Assembly: GCA_025499705.1 (NCBI GenBank)
Contig: JAFMVE010000005.1
Span: forward strand, 124,001 to 188,000
DNA length: 64,000 bases
DNA from: Carboxylicivirga caseinilyticus
Lineage (GTDB): Bacteria; Bacteroidota; Bacteroidia; Bacteroidales; Marinilabiliaceae
Direction: 5' to 3'
In this document: positions 37,425-46,324 of the stretch, piece by piece
Numbering within the stretch: the stretch's first letter is position 1
Layout of the letters: every line of letters begins with the position of its first letter
Translations under genes and position numbers: made by a program
Notes under the pieces: model-generated
Told to the model about the DNA's origin: nothing
The model's database searches: none
Seen by the model: the letters and a program-made list of their open reading frames with translations, nothing else

Positions 37425-38780
37425 TTAAATCAATTCTGCAGCCAGAGCTTTTAAATCAACACCTGAGAAATTGCCTGATGTCATAATCAGTAAATTTGAA
37501 TTTTTCAGATCTTGTTTCTTTAACCAACCGACTAACTCTTCCGATTCAGTCATCACCAACAATCCTTCCTGATCAAAAGCATCACTTACCTCCAACTTTG
37601 AAATATCAGGCAATCGTTTGTGTTTTAACACTTCAGGATTATAGAAAACAATGGCTTGATCGGCCATTTGCATTGTATGTTTGTACTGTGGTAAAAAGTT
37701 TTTATTCAAGCTACTAAAGGTGTGTAATTCCATTACGGCTATTAACCTGCGGTCAGCAAACTGCTGCTTCATGGCATTGGTGGTTGCCTTTAGTTTAGAT
37801 GGAGAATGCGCAAAATCGAGATAGATATTGGTATACTCATTCTTTTCTAATAATTGAAGTCGCTTAGCAGCCCCTTTAAAGGTACCAATGGCTGTCAGAA
37901 ACTCATCATCTGAAATACCAATCTTATTACAAACCATGCGGGCACCATTCATATTCTGAAGATTGTGATCACCAAACACCGACATTGGATATTCTTTACC
38001 TTCCCATTTCACAACCACTTGCCCCATTTTGTTTTCGTAGGGCAAGGTGGAATAAGCCTGTACATCCAACTTATCTTTTTTCTCAGTGGCCAGCTTAACC
38101 AATTCTTCATCACCATCAAAATAAATAAGGGCGGCCCTTTCAGGCATGCTGTCTGCAAAAATGGTAAACTGACTAATATAATTCTCCCATGTTGGGAAAA
38201 CATTCATATGGTCCCAGGCAATACCAGTCAACATAGCAACCTGTGGTTTGTACCAATGAAATTTAGGAGTCAGATCAATAGGTGAAGACAAATATTCATC
38301 TCCTTCAAACACTGCTATCGGAGCTTCTTTTGTCAGTCGAACCATGGTGTCAAACCCTTCCAGCTGTGCACCTACCATGTAATCAAAATCTTTCTCCAAT
38401 GTCTTCAGAACATGCATTACCATGGCAGTTGTTGTTGTTTTACCATGACTTCCACCAATAACAACACGGGTTTTATCTTTGGTTTGCTCATACAGATATT
38501 CAGGATATGAATAAATCTTTAATCCCATCTTTTGAGCTTTCAATAGTTCAGGATTATCTTTTCGGGCATGCATACCAAGAATGATGGCATCCAGTTCGTC
38601 ATTAATATTGGCTTCATCCCAACCTTCTTTCTTAGGTAATAAGCCATGAGTTGCCAATCGTGATTTGGAAGGTTCAAAAACCTCATCATCCGAACCAGTA
38701 ACAGTAAAGCCTTTCAAATGCAAGGCAATAGCCAGATTATGCATAGCACTTCCACCAATGGCAATAAAATGAACCCTCAT
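37425..38780 (-). CDS. mpl: UDP-N-acetylmuramate:L-alanyl-gamma-D-glutamyl-meso-diaminopimelate ligase
   Basis: This is a murein-recycling ligase that joins a recovered tripeptide to UDP-MurNAc. The protein has 451 residues, the length of the Mur ligase family. It has the N-terminal Rossmann block MRVHFIAIGGSAMHNLAIAL, the ATP loop GGSHGKTTTTAMV (about 108-120), the Mg site FEGDEYLSS, then LTGIAWDHMNVFPT and a C-terminal LDFAHSPSKLKATTNAM block. MurC-type enzymes share this plan, but the N-terminal GSD and length fit Mpl. It is divergent from rimM. Confidence 0.9.
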   Translation of the reverse strand: MRVHFIAIGGSAMHNLAIALHLKGFTVTGSDDEVFEPSKSRLATHGLLPKKEGWDEANINDELDAIILGMHARKDNPELLKAQKMGLKIYSYPEYLYEQTKDKTRVVIGGSHGKTTTTAMVMHVLKTLEKDFDYMVGAQLEGFDTMVRLTKEAPIAVFEGDEYLSSPIDLTPKFHWYKPQVAMLTGIAWDHMNVFPTWENYISQFTIFADSMPERAALIYFDGDEELVKLATEKKDKLDVQAYSTLPYENKMGQVVVKWEGKEYPMSVFGDHNLQNMNGARMVCNKIGISDDEFLTAIGTFKGAAKRLQLLEKNEYTNIYLDFAHSPSKLKATTNAMKQQFADRRLIAVMELHTFSSLNKNFLPQYKHTMQMADQAIVFYNPEVLKHKRLPDISKLEVSDAFDQEGLLVMTESEELVGWLKKQDLKNSNLLIMTSGNFSGVDLKALAAELI

Positions 38781-38828
38781 AGCAGTTTTATTTGATTTTT
38801 TGAACAGCTAAAAGTAGTAATAGTTTTT

Positions 38829-38942
38829 CAGGCAGAAGGCAGAAGACAGGAGTATTTTAGCCTATCAAGACTCTTTTAGAAGACTATAGACAGAAGGCTT
38901 GGATTATGGATATCGGACTTCGGACTGATTGCTGCGGTCTTT
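38829..38942. repeat. degenerate 7-base word array
   Basis: In the mpl/rimM spacer, words follow at 7-base steps: GGCAGAA, GGCAGAA, then AAGGCTT, GGATTAT, GGATATC, GGACTTC, GGACTGA. The array is degenerate and G-purine-rich on the plus strand. Confidence 0.55.
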
Positions 38943-38971
38943 CATTATTGAGAAATTAAGTTTAAACCATA

Positions 38972-38999
38972 TTGATATGATAGAGAATACTTACTTTTG
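38972..38999 (+). promoter_or_regulatory. promoter of rimM
   Basis: TTG at 38972-38974, 17 bases, then TACTTTTG at 38992-38999, an exact TAnnTTTG box, 17 bases before the rimM ATG. Confidence 0.65.
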
Positions 39000-39016
39000 C
39001 AAAAAACTCAATAAAA

Positions 39017-39544
39017 ATGATTGATAAGCACGAGTGTAAACAGATTGGTATCATTGTAAAAACACACGGTATAAAAGGTGAATTGGTAGTTCGTTTATTT
39101 GATGAATTCAATATTGATCATATGGATACCGAGTTTTTGTTTATTGAGTTAGATGGTGGTCTGGTACCTTTTTTCCTGGAAGAAGCCCGAGAAAAAAACA
39201 AAACCGATGTTTTGGTTAAGCTTGAATTAGCTAAAGAAGAAACCGAGATTGAACGCCTGATTGATGGACGTGTGTTTGTTAAAAAAGGCAATGTTGATGA
39301 AGCTTCTGATGATGAGGCCTTCTCTGCATATCAATTAGTAGGTTATTCTGTTCAGGTCATTGGCATTGGTCCACTTGGTAAGATTATTGCCATTAAAGAC
39401 ATCTCGAAAAACCCGTTGTTCGAAATCGAATTTGAGGGTCGCGAAATTCTAGTGCCTATCGTAGAAGATTTCATTGTGAATATCGACGACGAAAATGAGG
39501 TTATTATTTTTGAATTACCCGAAGGGTTGATTGATCTTGATTAG
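39017..39544 (+). CDS. rimM: 16S rRNA processing protein RimM
   Basis: This is a 30S assembly factor that works with ribosomal protein S19 in maturation of the 16S rRNA head. The protein has 175 residues. It has an N-terminal RimM barrel starting KQIGIIVKTHGIKGELVVRL and a C-terminal PRC-like barrel with YQLVGYSVQVIGIGPLGKI and REILVPIVEDFIVNID. Unlike the usual rpsP-rimM-trmD arrangement, it stands alone here. Confidence 0.95.
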   Translation: MIDKHECKQIGIIVKTHGIKGELVVRLFDEFNIDHMDTEFLFIELDGGLVPFFLEEAREKNKTDVLVKLELAKEETEIERLIDGRVFVKKGNVDEASDDEAFSAYQLVGYSVQVIGIGPLGKIIAIKDISKNPLFEIEFEGREILVPIVEDFIVNIDDENEVIIFELPEGLIDLD

Positions 39545-39613
39545 TAGAATTGCTGAATTGTAGAACTGTTCAATCGTCGACTCAACAAATTAACAGCTCA
39601 ACAATTAAACAAC
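39545..39613. repeat. degenerate 8-base word array, inverted
   Basis: Forward words AATTGCTG, AATTGTAG, AACTGTTC, AATCGTCG meet, at the palindrome GTCGAC, reverse-strand words AGTTGTTT, AATTGTTG, AGCTGTTA, ATTTGTTG. The whole spacer between rimM and the convergent thioesterase gene is built this way. Confidence 0.6.
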
Positions 39614-40036
39614 TTAAGACCATTTCTCCGCCTCACCAATTCTCATACGCCAATCAGATAAAATCTCTATAGCCTGATGCATTTTAGTATCAAAGGCAAC
39701 CATCACTGATTTACATACCACCTTGGTTTCCTGTGTCCTGACATCAACTATATGTTGTTCCATATTCAGACTCTTGGTGCCAATTTTGACAATGGCCGTT
39801 TTCACCTCAATCTGATCTTTTAAAAATACCGGAATAATAAAATCGGTATGGATAGATGCAATGATTAAAGCCTGTGTTCTTTTAAAAAAGTCATCTCCAA
39901 AAACGTCATGAATATAGTGCATACGACCTAAATCGAAATACTCCTGTAAAGTAGCATTGTTTACATGTCCAAATGAATCAATATCGTTAAAACGAATTTG
40001 AACCGAGGTGCTATGATGAAATGTTATTTCTTGCAT
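39614..40036 (-). CDS. acyl-CoA thioesterase (4HBT/hotdog fold)
   Basis: The protein has 140 residues, one hotdog domain. The active-site segment is FNDIDSFGHVNNATLQEYFD, with the Asp at about residue 19 as the likely catalytic residue, followed by the long helix typical of YbgC/FadM-like enzymes. It lacks a signal peptide. The substrate is not shown by the sequence. Neighbours are convergent rimM and, upstream, the YrdC-like gene, separated by a repeat-rich spacer. Confidence 0.85.
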   Translation of the reverse strand: MQEITFHHSTSVQIRFNDIDSFGHVNNATLQEYFDLGRMHYIHDVFGDDFFKRTQALIIASIHTDFIIPVFLKDQIEVKTAIVKIGTKSLNMEQHIVDVRTQETKVVCKSVMVAFDTKMHQAIEILSDWRMRIGEAEKWS

Positions 40037-40040
40037 CTTT

Positions 40041-40134
40041 AAATCTGTTAGCTATTAGCTGATAGCCAATAGCTTTTTACATTAATATTATATCTTACGA
40101 AATTAAGTCTAAAAGCTAACTGCTAGTATCCGAA
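40041..40134. repeat. degenerate 7-base word arrays, inverted arms
   Basis: Words TTAGCTA, TTAGCTG, ATAGCCA, ATAGCTT follow at 7-base steps (40048-40075). A second arm around 40110-40134 (AAAGCTA, ACTGCTA) runs in the opposite sense. It lies between two genes on the minus strand. Confidence 0.55.
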
Positions 40135-40140
40135 GCTTTA

Positions 40141-40704
40141 TTATTCCCTGATAATCTTAATCTCCCCGCCTTTTCCAAGCTTAACAATACTTGAAGGTGC
40201 CGGATTACTGGTTTCATTCTGACGGTATTCAACAATAAAGTCGACCCCATCTTTAATTACATCACTTATCTGGCTAAAGTTCTGCGGAGAAGGTTCTCCA
40301 CTAACATTTGCCGAAGTACTGACAATAGGCTTTTTAAAACGGGAACACAACTCTTTTGAAAAATCTTCTTCTGTAATACGGATACCAATACTACCATCTT
40401 CCGCTATCAGATTTGAGGCCAGATTTTTGGCATCATCATAAATAATAGTCAATGGCTTATTGGTTAACTCTGCCATATCATAGGCTACTTCCGGAATATC
40501 ATTCACATACGAGGCCAGCTTGGCAGTATTATCAAGCAAAACAAGCATACTTTTAGAGTCGGCTCGTTGCTTCAATTCATAAATTCGCTTCACTGCCTCA
40601 GCGTTGGTAGCATCGCATCCAATACCCCAAATGGTATCTGTTGGATATAATAGTATACCCCCGTTGCGTAAAACTTCAAGGGCCTTTTTTAAATCGTCGT
40701 GCAT
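40141..40704 (-). CDS. YrdC/Sua5-family L-threonylcarbamoyladenylate synthase
   Basis: It makes threonylcarbamoyl-AMP, the precursor of t6A37 in ANN-decoding tRNAs. The start chosen is the ATG at 40704 (MHDDLKKA), giving 187 residues. Signature blocks are LLYPTDTIWGIGCDATN, ELKQRADSKSM (the KxR-SK motif that binds substrate) and PIVSTSANVSGEP. It is the short TsaC/YrdC type without the extra Sua5 domain. Confidence 0.93.
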   Translation of the reverse strand: MHDDLKKALEVLRNGGILLYPTDTIWGIGCDATNAEAVKRIYELKQRADSKSMLVLLDNTAKLASYVNDIPEVAYDMAELTNKPLTIIYDDAKNLASNLIAEDGSIGIRITEEDFSKELCSRFKKPIVSTSANVSGEPSPQNFSQISDVIKDGVDFIVEYRQNETSNPAPSSIVKLGKGGEIKIIRE

Positions 40705-40853
40705 AATCAATATACTAATGATTGAGGCTGCAAGATAAGAAGAAAGCAAAATTATTTAACCATTGATTGTAATAAATACACGGTTATTAGACTTACTCTG
40801 TGTTCATTAATTATTCAATGGTTTTCGGCCTGGTACATTCCAATATAATTCTA

Positions 40854-42266
40854 TTAATATGCACGCTTTCCGGAAACTTTAACCGTTACAATATAAACAA
40901 ATAAAGCAGTAGCTATTCCATAAATATTAGCATCAAATCCCAAAGGTAATTGTCGCCCTGAGAGAATAAGTAGCAATGTAGTTGTACCTCCTGTAACCAT
41001 TGATGCCAAGGCAGCAATAGAACTGGTTTGCTTAGTGAACATAGCTGCCAATACCGGAACAATCATACCTGATACCATAAAAGAGTAGGAATGCAGCATT
41101 AGATCAAGTACACTTGTCATTTTAAGTGCCAACAGAAGAGCTATCACACCAATAATTAATGTAAGTATTTGTGAATACAGAAGACTCTTTTTTGCTCTGT
41201 GTTTTTTCAGCACATCGGTCAATATATTACCGGACGCTGCCATTAAACAGCTATCGGCTGTTGACATTATTGCAGAGAAATAGGCAGATAAAACAACACC
41301 CAGAAAACCGACAGGTAAAATAGTCTTAAGTAAGACAGGCAGCCCCATTTCCGCATCCAGGCTATCGAAAGTATAACCTGGCAATTGATTATTTTCCATC
41401 GCTACTCTCGCAAACATTCCCAGTATCACACCAATAAAAGCCATGATGGGATATTCGAACAGTCCAGCGATAAACCAGCCACGTTGCGCTGTTTTGGTAT
41501 CTTTAGCAGCATAGATGCGTTGATAAAGAGTCATTCCGATAAACCAGATAGGAATGATGGTAAACATCCAATTCACAATTTTTTGCCAGCTTATTGCCTG
41601 CAAACTCAAAAATGAAGGATCCAGAGTTTCCCGAATCGCCTCAATGCCACCAATTTTAATATAGGCAAAGGGCAGACCAACCAAAACTAATCCACCCATT
41701 AATACAATCCACTGAATTGTATCCGTATAAATTACTGCTTTTAATCCTCCCAAAACGGTATAAACAACCGCCACAGTCCCCATTACCAACAAAGCCTGAT
41801 TAATTGAAAGAGCTGGAAAAGTTGAAGAAGCCAATTTAGCCCCAGCAAGAATTTGCGAACTGGTGAAACCTATATATCCAATAGCAGAAATTAATCCGGC
41901 TAAAAGCGCTACACGTTTATCAAACACATGCTCTAGGTATTGAGGAAAAGACAAAAATCCTTTCTCTCTAGCCAAGTCCGAAACTTTTGGGATCAATAGC
42001 ACACCGCTCAACCAGGCACCCAACAAGCCAGTAAACAACAACCAGCTCCCTGATAATCCCATTGTAAACCCCAGTCCTCCAAGTCCTATTGAAAATCCTC
42101 CACCAACGTCAGTTGCAACAACTGACAGGCCAATATGTAAGCTACTTAATTTACGTCCTCCAACATAATAATCCTCTGTAGAGTTATTTTTTCGCATGAA
42201 ATAAAAACCTACCCCGAGCATTACAATCAGATAGGAACAAAAAATGAGAATATCTACTATATGCAT
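40854..42266 (-). CDS. sodium:solute symporter family protein
   Basis: The protein has 470 residues with about 13 membrane helices, typical of the SSS family (PutP, PanF and relatives). It begins with helix 1 followed by NSTEDYYVGGRKLSSLHIGLSV, the usual loop before helix 2. A Na+-site region ATDVGGGFSIGLGGLGF follows. Transported solutes in this family include proline, pantothenate, sialic acid and sugars; the sequence does not decide. Its ATG abuts the marC stop (no gap). It is the last gene of the abl-containing group, so compatible-solute uptake is a reasonable guess. Confidence 0.85.
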   Translation of the reverse strand: MHIVDILIFCSYLIVMLGVGFYFMRKNNSTEDYYVGGRKLSSLHIGLSVVATDVGGGFSIGLGGLGFTMGLSGSWLLFTGLLGAWLSGVLLIPKVSDLAREKGFLSFPQYLEHVFDKRVALLAGLISAIGYIGFTSSQILAGAKLASSTFPALSINQALLVMGTVAVVYTVLGGLKAVIYTDTIQWIVLMGGLVLVGLPFAYIKIGGIEAIRETLDPSFLSLQAISWQKIVNWMFTIIPIWFIGMTLYQRIYAAKDTKTAQRGWFIAGLFEYPIMAFIGVILGMFARVAMENNQLPGYTFDSLDAEMGLPVLLKTILPVGFLGVVLSAYFSAIMSTADSCLMAASGNILTDVLKKHRAKKSLLYSQILTLIIGVIALLLALKMTSVLDLMLHSYSFMVSGMIVPVLAAMFTKQTSSIAALASMVTGGTTTLLLILSGRQLPLGFDANIYGIATALFVYIVTVKVSGKRAY

Positions 42267-42881
42267 TTAGCTAATAATTTTTGCCCAATACCCCAATCCA
42301 TTCATTATTAATTCAATGGAAACAGTACCGATAAGAAGAGCAATTACACGTCCGGCAATATCAATGTATTGTTCAATAAGCTCCTCTTTTTGTTGCTGTA
42401 TTTTGTCGTGAATATGTTTTAAAATAAGTATGATAGAAGTACAAAGACCAATTGCCAATACAATTGCTATTACAGCCTGCATTTTATTTAGACGTTCGCC
42501 AATAAACACACTGTAACTAATTGTTCCGGGACCTATAAAAATAGGCATAGCAATCGCACCTGCCACATACTTAGATTCACCTCTCAACGTCTCTATCGAA
42601 GCACTGCCTTTAAACACAAACTGTATACCCGTTATCAGAAAAACAACTCCCCCAAATATTTGAAATGAAGCAAAACTGGCATTAAATACCGAGTCAAAGA
42701 TAGTATCGCCCAGCAATGCGAAAGAACAAAACACAACCGAACTAATCAACGAAGCTCTGATCATCACCTTTGTAAATATTGCTTTCGACTTTTTCTTAAC
42801 AATATCTATCAGGTAAACAATAATAAGAAAGGGATTAAGCAGAACCAACAACATGGTAACAGATTTAAGTATTTGCTCCAT
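42267..42881 (-). CDS. MarC family integral membrane protein
   Basis: The protein has 204 residues with six predicted membrane helices. Signatures are LLVLLNPFLIIVYLID at the N-terminus and AIAMPIFIGPGTISYSVFI in the middle. MarC proteins were once linked to multiple antibiotic resistance but have no confirmed role. It immediately precedes the SSS symporter and follows the small wHTH gene by 17 bases, so it belongs to the same transcript. Confidence 0.88.
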   Translation of the reverse strand: MEQILKSVTMLLVLLNPFLIIVYLIDIVKKKSKAIFTKVMIRASLISSVVFCSFALLGDTIFDSVFNASFASFQIFGGVVFLITGIQFVFKGSASIETLRGESKYVAGAIAMPIFIGPGTISYSVFIGERLNKMQAVIAIVLAIGLCTSIILILKHIHDKIQQQKEELIEQYIDIAGRVIALLIGTVSIELIMNGLGYWAKIIS

Positions 42882-42898
42882 TCTTTATGTATTGATTA

Positions 42899-43126
42899 TT
42901 AATGTTCGAGCTCAACGTTTAATTCATAATATGATGACCTTCCTACATTTTTGATATAACCTTTATACGTCAATGATAAGATTATCTCTGAGCCCTTTGT
43001 TGGTGGAATTTTTAAATCTTTAAAAATATTACCATACAAAACGCTTCCTTTCTTTTGAAGAAATTTTAATACCTTTTTTTCACCCTCCGGGATTGTCGAT
43101 AGTTTTAAGTTTCTCTTTTCTGTCAT
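42899..43126 (-). CDS. small winged-helix-like protein
   Basis: The 75-residue protein reads as one winged-helix domain: helix 1 (GEKKVLKFLQKKG), helix 2 (YGNIFKDLKI), recognition helix (PTKGSEIILSLTYKGY) and a beta wing (IKNVGRSSYYELNV). It could be a local transcription regulator. Its start lies 47 bases inside the preceding Cys-rich gene in another frame, a large overlap. No alternative ATG exists downstream. Confidence 0.6.
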   Translation of the reverse strand: MTEKRNLKLSTIPEGEKKVLKFLQKKGSVLYGNIFKDLKIPPTKGSEIILSLTYKGYIKNVGRSSYYELNVELEH

Positions 43127-43298
43127 TTACTTCTTTTAAATCTTTTTGATTAATAATATATGTTTTACAGTTACCCCAACCATTTACTCCCCTGTAACAA
43201 AAAACATTGCGATAAAGGGCCAACGGTGTATCTCCAGTTTCTCCTTTACCTGCAAAAACAGGACAGCTTTTTGAATTAGGACATAAGTTTTTTGACAT
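43080..43298 (-). CDS. small four-cysteine protein in the abl cluster
   Basis: The 72-residue protein is of unknown family. Four cysteines (6, 12, 34 and 43) lie in NLCPNSKSCPVFAG, VFCYRG and GNCKTY, a spacing that could hold a metal ion or an Fe-S cluster. It has no signal peptide. The start codon is 1 base after the ablB stop. A lysine-rich C-terminus overlaps the start of the winged-helix gene. Confidence 0.6.
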   Translation of the reverse strand: MSKNLCPNSKSCPVFAGKGETGDTPLALYRNVFCYRGVNGWGNCKTYIINQKDLKEVNDRKEKLKTIDNPGG

Positions 43299-43299
43299 A

Positions 43300-44139
43300 T
43301 TAAATGTGTTTAAAATAAACGTTCATACTTTCGATGGTACCTGCAATATTCGTGTTTTTAATCAAGGTTCCGGAATAACGGTAACCAGCCCGTAAAAAAG
43401 TTTTATTCATAGGTACGGAATTAAGCCTGGCTATGGTATATAAAGTATAAATACCCTGCTCCTTCATCTCTTTCTCCATCGCTTTGAGTAAAATACTTGA
43501 CAAGCCATTGCCACGATGAACAGCACTGGTTGCAAAATCAGTCATCTCAGCATTTTTGCCTTTGCAATCAACTTCTGAAGAAGCTAACGCCCCAATCACT
43601 CCATTCTTAAATGCACCAAAATATTGAATATTCTCATTCATTGTTTTCTTAATATAATCGGCTTCATGAATAGGGAAAGGGTATGTTTCAAACACTTCCT
43701 TATATATTGCTACCATTTCGTCAACATCTTCCTTATTTAATCGCCTTACTTCATAACCCGACTCACTACTATCATAAATCAATTTTGATTGCATTTCGTC
43801 CTGAAGTAATGAACTTAAGATACTTAACTGATCTTTTTCAATATGAAGAAGTCGATCAGAACTTAAAAACTTAGCCATAAAACAAGCATCATGCTCACCT
43901 TCATAAAAATGAGGAATATGCCCTTCCATTATGTACCCATCAGCAATAAACAACGGGGCAACCTTCTTGGGAATTTTGCAGAATATTTTTGTATAACCAT
44001 TCTGTCGTGCAAGAACTGAAAGTTGTTGAATAACCAATTCAGCTTCCTGTACATCCAATTTCATTAAATAAATCCGATTGTTGTGTTTACCATGTTGAAT
44101 TAGCGAACTATTTCCAATGGTTTCGGCAACATCATGCAT
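43300..44139 (-). CDS. ablB: beta-lysine N6-acetyltransferase
   Basis: It acetylates beta-lysine to N-epsilon-acetyl-beta-lysine, a compatible solute known from methanogens. The chosen ATG at 44139 (MHDVAETIG) overlaps the ablA stop by 8 bases and gives 279 residues; ATGs at 44145 and 44166 are alternatives. The N-terminal half has [17 protein letters not shown] and a [14 protein letters not shown] block. The C-terminal GNAT domain has [15 protein letters not shown] (acyl-CoA loop) and [16 protein letters not shown]. The assignment rests on the GNAT fold and on being next to ablA. Confidence 0.88.
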   Translation of the reverse strand: MHDVAETIGNSSLIQHGKHNNRIYLMKLDVQEAELVIQQLSVLARQNGYTKIFCKIPKKVAPLFIADGYIMEGHIPHFYEGEHDACFMAKFLSSDRLLHIEKDQLSILSSLLQDEMQSKLIYDSSESGYEVRRLNKEDVDEMVAIYKEVFETYPFPIHEADYIKKTMNENIQYFGAFKNGVIGALASSEVDCKGKNAEMTDFATSAVHRGNGLSSILLKAMEKEMKEQGIYTLYTIARLNSVPMNKTFLRAGYRYSGTLIKNTNIAGTIESMNVYFKHI

Positions 44140-45448
44140 TATCATCTCTTCTTTGAAAACGCTCATTATTTTCAGGTATTAAAGATATTGTATCATCATT
44201 GTCAGATAGAAGCTTTTCAATTCCAACAGCTTCCAATTCTTCATTATTCTCATTTATTTGTAGTTCCAGGTCACACTCTTCACAATTTCTGTCACACATT
44301 TTTGGCTCATAGCTATCCGGCTCTTTATAAGTTGTTATCACTCCTTCATAATTACGCAACACTACTTTATTTGTGGACCATGAAATAATATAGTTAGGCA
44401 TGGCAGGAATCTTGCCTCCTCCACCTGGCGCATCAATTACATAGGTAGGACGGGCAAATCCACTGGTGTGTCCTATCAAACTTTCCATTATCTCAATTCC
44501 TTTACCAATTGGCGTACGGAAATGCGAAAGACCTTCGGACAAATCACATTGGTATAAATAATATGGACGAACCCTGTTTTGAACCAATTTGTGTAATAGT
44601 GTCTTCATTATTCGGGGGCAATCATTAACATCAGCTAACAGAACTGATTGGTTACCTAAAGGAAATCCCGCATCAGCCAGTTTTGCCAGAGCCTCCTTTG
44701 AAGAGGTTGTAATTTCATTCGGATGATTAAAATGGGTATTAATCCATAGTGGCTGATATTTTTTAAGTATCGAAATTAATTCATCAGTAATTCTATAAGG
44801 AAGAACAACCGGCATTCTTGTTCCTATACGAACTATTTCAACATGTGGGATCTTCGTTATTTCAGCTAACAGCCAATCTATTTTACTATCTGGCAGCATA
44901 AACGGATCTCCTCCAGAAAGCAAAACATCCCGAACCTGTGGAGTTCTCTTAATATATTCTATTCCTTCCATTAATTCATCATTTGAAGGTACAAAATCCA
45001 CATCTCCAACTTTCCGCTTTCGGGTACAATGCCTGCAATACATTGAACAAATATTACTAACATGAAACAAAACACGATCGGGATAACGATGAGTAATGCC
45101 TCTAACCGGACTATCTTTATCCTCCGATAAAGGATCATTTAGCTCTGACTTCAAAGTAATTAACTCATCAACGCTGCCAAATGATTGCTTAAAAACAGGA
45201 TCGTTCTTATAATTGTTTTTATCAATCAACGATAAGTAATAAGGCGTAATAGAAAGCGGAAACTTTTCAAATGTCCTCTTAAGATCATTTCGTTCTTTTT
45301 CACTAAACTTTATACCCGTGAGGTATTCAAATTTTTCGAGTGACCGAATGGAATGTTTCAATTGCCATTTCCAATCCTTCCAATTAGAGAACTTGGAAGA
45401 TTCAGCAATTTTAAAAGCAATTTCTTTTTGTGCGTTGTCGTATATCAT
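44132..45448 (-). CDS. ablA: lysine 2,3-aminomutase
   Basis: This radical SAM and PLP enzyme converts L-lysine to beta-lysine. The start chosen is the ATG at 45448 (MIYDNAQK), giving 438 residues; an ATG at 45481 would add 11. The 4Fe-4S/SAM motif is [16 protein letters not shown] (CxxxCxxC). The PLP region has [18 protein letters not shown] Cys-rich tail ([12 protein letters not shown]) can bind metal. It overlaps ablB by 8 bases, and dapD (lysine synthesis) and a MarR regulator lie upstream on the same strand. Confidence 0.93.
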   Translation of the reverse strand: MIYDNAQKEIAFKIAESSKFSNWKDWKWQLKHSIRSLEKFEYLTGIKFSEKERNDLKRTFEKFPLSITPYYLSLIDKNNYKNDPVFKQSFGSVDELITLKSELNDPLSEDKDSPVRGITHRYPDRVLFHVSNICSMYCRHCTRKRKVGDVDFVPSNDELMEGIEYIKRTPQVRDVLLSGGDPFMLPDSKIDWLLAEITKIPHVEIVRIGTRMPVVLPYRITDELISILKKYQPLWINTHFNHPNEITTSSKEALAKLADAGFPLGNQSVLLADVNDCPRIMKTLLHKLVQNRVRPYYLYQCDLSEGLSHFRTPIGKGIEIMESLIGHTSGFARPTYVIDAPGGGGKIPAMPNYIISWSTNKVVLRNYEGVITTYKEPDSYEPKMCDRNCEECDLELQINENNEELEAVGIEKLLSDNDDTISLIPENNERFQRRDDNA

Positions 45449-45694
45449 AATTTGTTCGTATGTGATGTATTTGTTGAACACTTCTGGTTCAATGAAAAAT
45501 AATTTTACACCTCAATAGATGTATAGCACTCTATTTATGGATACTAATATTGAAAAACACTATTAACCAATACCAGAAAAGAGGCTCAGAAGTTATTTTT
45601 GTTTCTATGCGAACAAATTTACAAAAAAATATAATAATCCCAGAATAATCTATACTTATTCAGAATATCCCAATCAATAAGAAATTAAGAAGAA

Positions 45695-46192
45695 CTATTG
45701 ATTCAATACTTCATCCTCTTCCAGATCACTTTCAAGCGTAATCAAAGGCGAAGCCTCTACCTGTTCAATATTAAGCAGTTTTACCAATGTATTTAAACTA
45801 TGCTGCACGCTTTCTAATTCTTTAGAATCTAATTTTTGGAGTCTTTCAGATAACTGCTCATGAAGTAACGCAGGTATACGATCCAATAAAGAATCACCTG
45901 CTGAAGTTAACGCAATATTAACAACCCTTTTATCTCCGGTTTTTGGCAAACGGGCCAGATAACCTTTTTTTTCAAGCCGGTTAATAATGCCGCTAACAGT
46001 TGATGAATTGAGATTTAAAAATTTACGAATCTCACCCTGAGTAGCCTGATAATTACTTGAGTCATGAAGAAAATTTAAACACAACACCTGTGGAATACTA
46101 ACACCATATTCTTTTTGAATCTTTTTTGATTCAATATCAACAGATCGAACAATCTTTCTGATCTTTATTAAAATTTCGTTTGTATCCATCAT
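45695..46192 (-). CDS. MarR family transcriptional regulator
   Basis: The 165-residue winged-helix protein has helix-turn-helix ATQGEIRKFLNLNSSTVSGI and wing NRLEKKGYLARLPKTGDKRVVNI. MarR proteins respond to small ligands or, in some families, osmotic and oxidative stress. The gene lies 213 bases upstream of ablA on the same strand, which makes it a candidate regulator of ablAB. An acidic tail ends the protein. A good promoter lies at 46206-46238. An ATG for MDTNEILIK is one codon inside the longest frame (MMDTN). Confidence 0.85.
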   Translation of the reverse strand: MMDTNEILIKIRKIVRSVDIESKKIQKEYGVSIPQVLCLNFLHDSSNYQATQGEIRKFLNLNSSTVSGIINRLEKKGYLARLPKTGDKRVVNIALTSAGDSLLDRIPALLHEQLSERLQKLDSKELESVQHSLNTLVKLLNIEQVEASPLITLESDLEEDEVLNQ

Positions 46193-46205
46193 AAGGTATC
46201 GATTA

Positions 46206-46238
46206 CAAAAATAATATTTTTCTCAAAACCTTTACAAA
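46206..46238 (-). promoter_or_regulatory. promoter of the marR-type gene
   Basis: On the minus strand TTTG (46238-46235), 21 bases, TATTTTTG (46213-46206), an exact -7 box, 14 bases before the ATG. Confidence 0.65.
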
Positions 46239-46242
46239 TAAA

Positions 46243-46271
46243 AAACCGCCAAGCTACTGCCTGACGGTTTA
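46243..46271 (-). terminator. probable terminator after dapD
   Basis: AAACCGCCA and TGACGGTTT can pair with one mismatch around a 10-base loop. It lies about 55 bases beyond the dapD stop, before the MarR gene. No strong T run follows on the minus strand. Confidence 0.5.
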
Positions 46272-46324
46272 ATTTTATTCTATTTAAGTCATTTACGACT
46301 TCTTGAAAATCGTTTAATAACATA

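Noticed and set aside
37359-40134. Possible CRISPR array in the repeat-rich spacers
   Set aside because: Words are only 7-8 bases, degenerate and contiguous, with no spacers of 30-40 bases and no cas genes.
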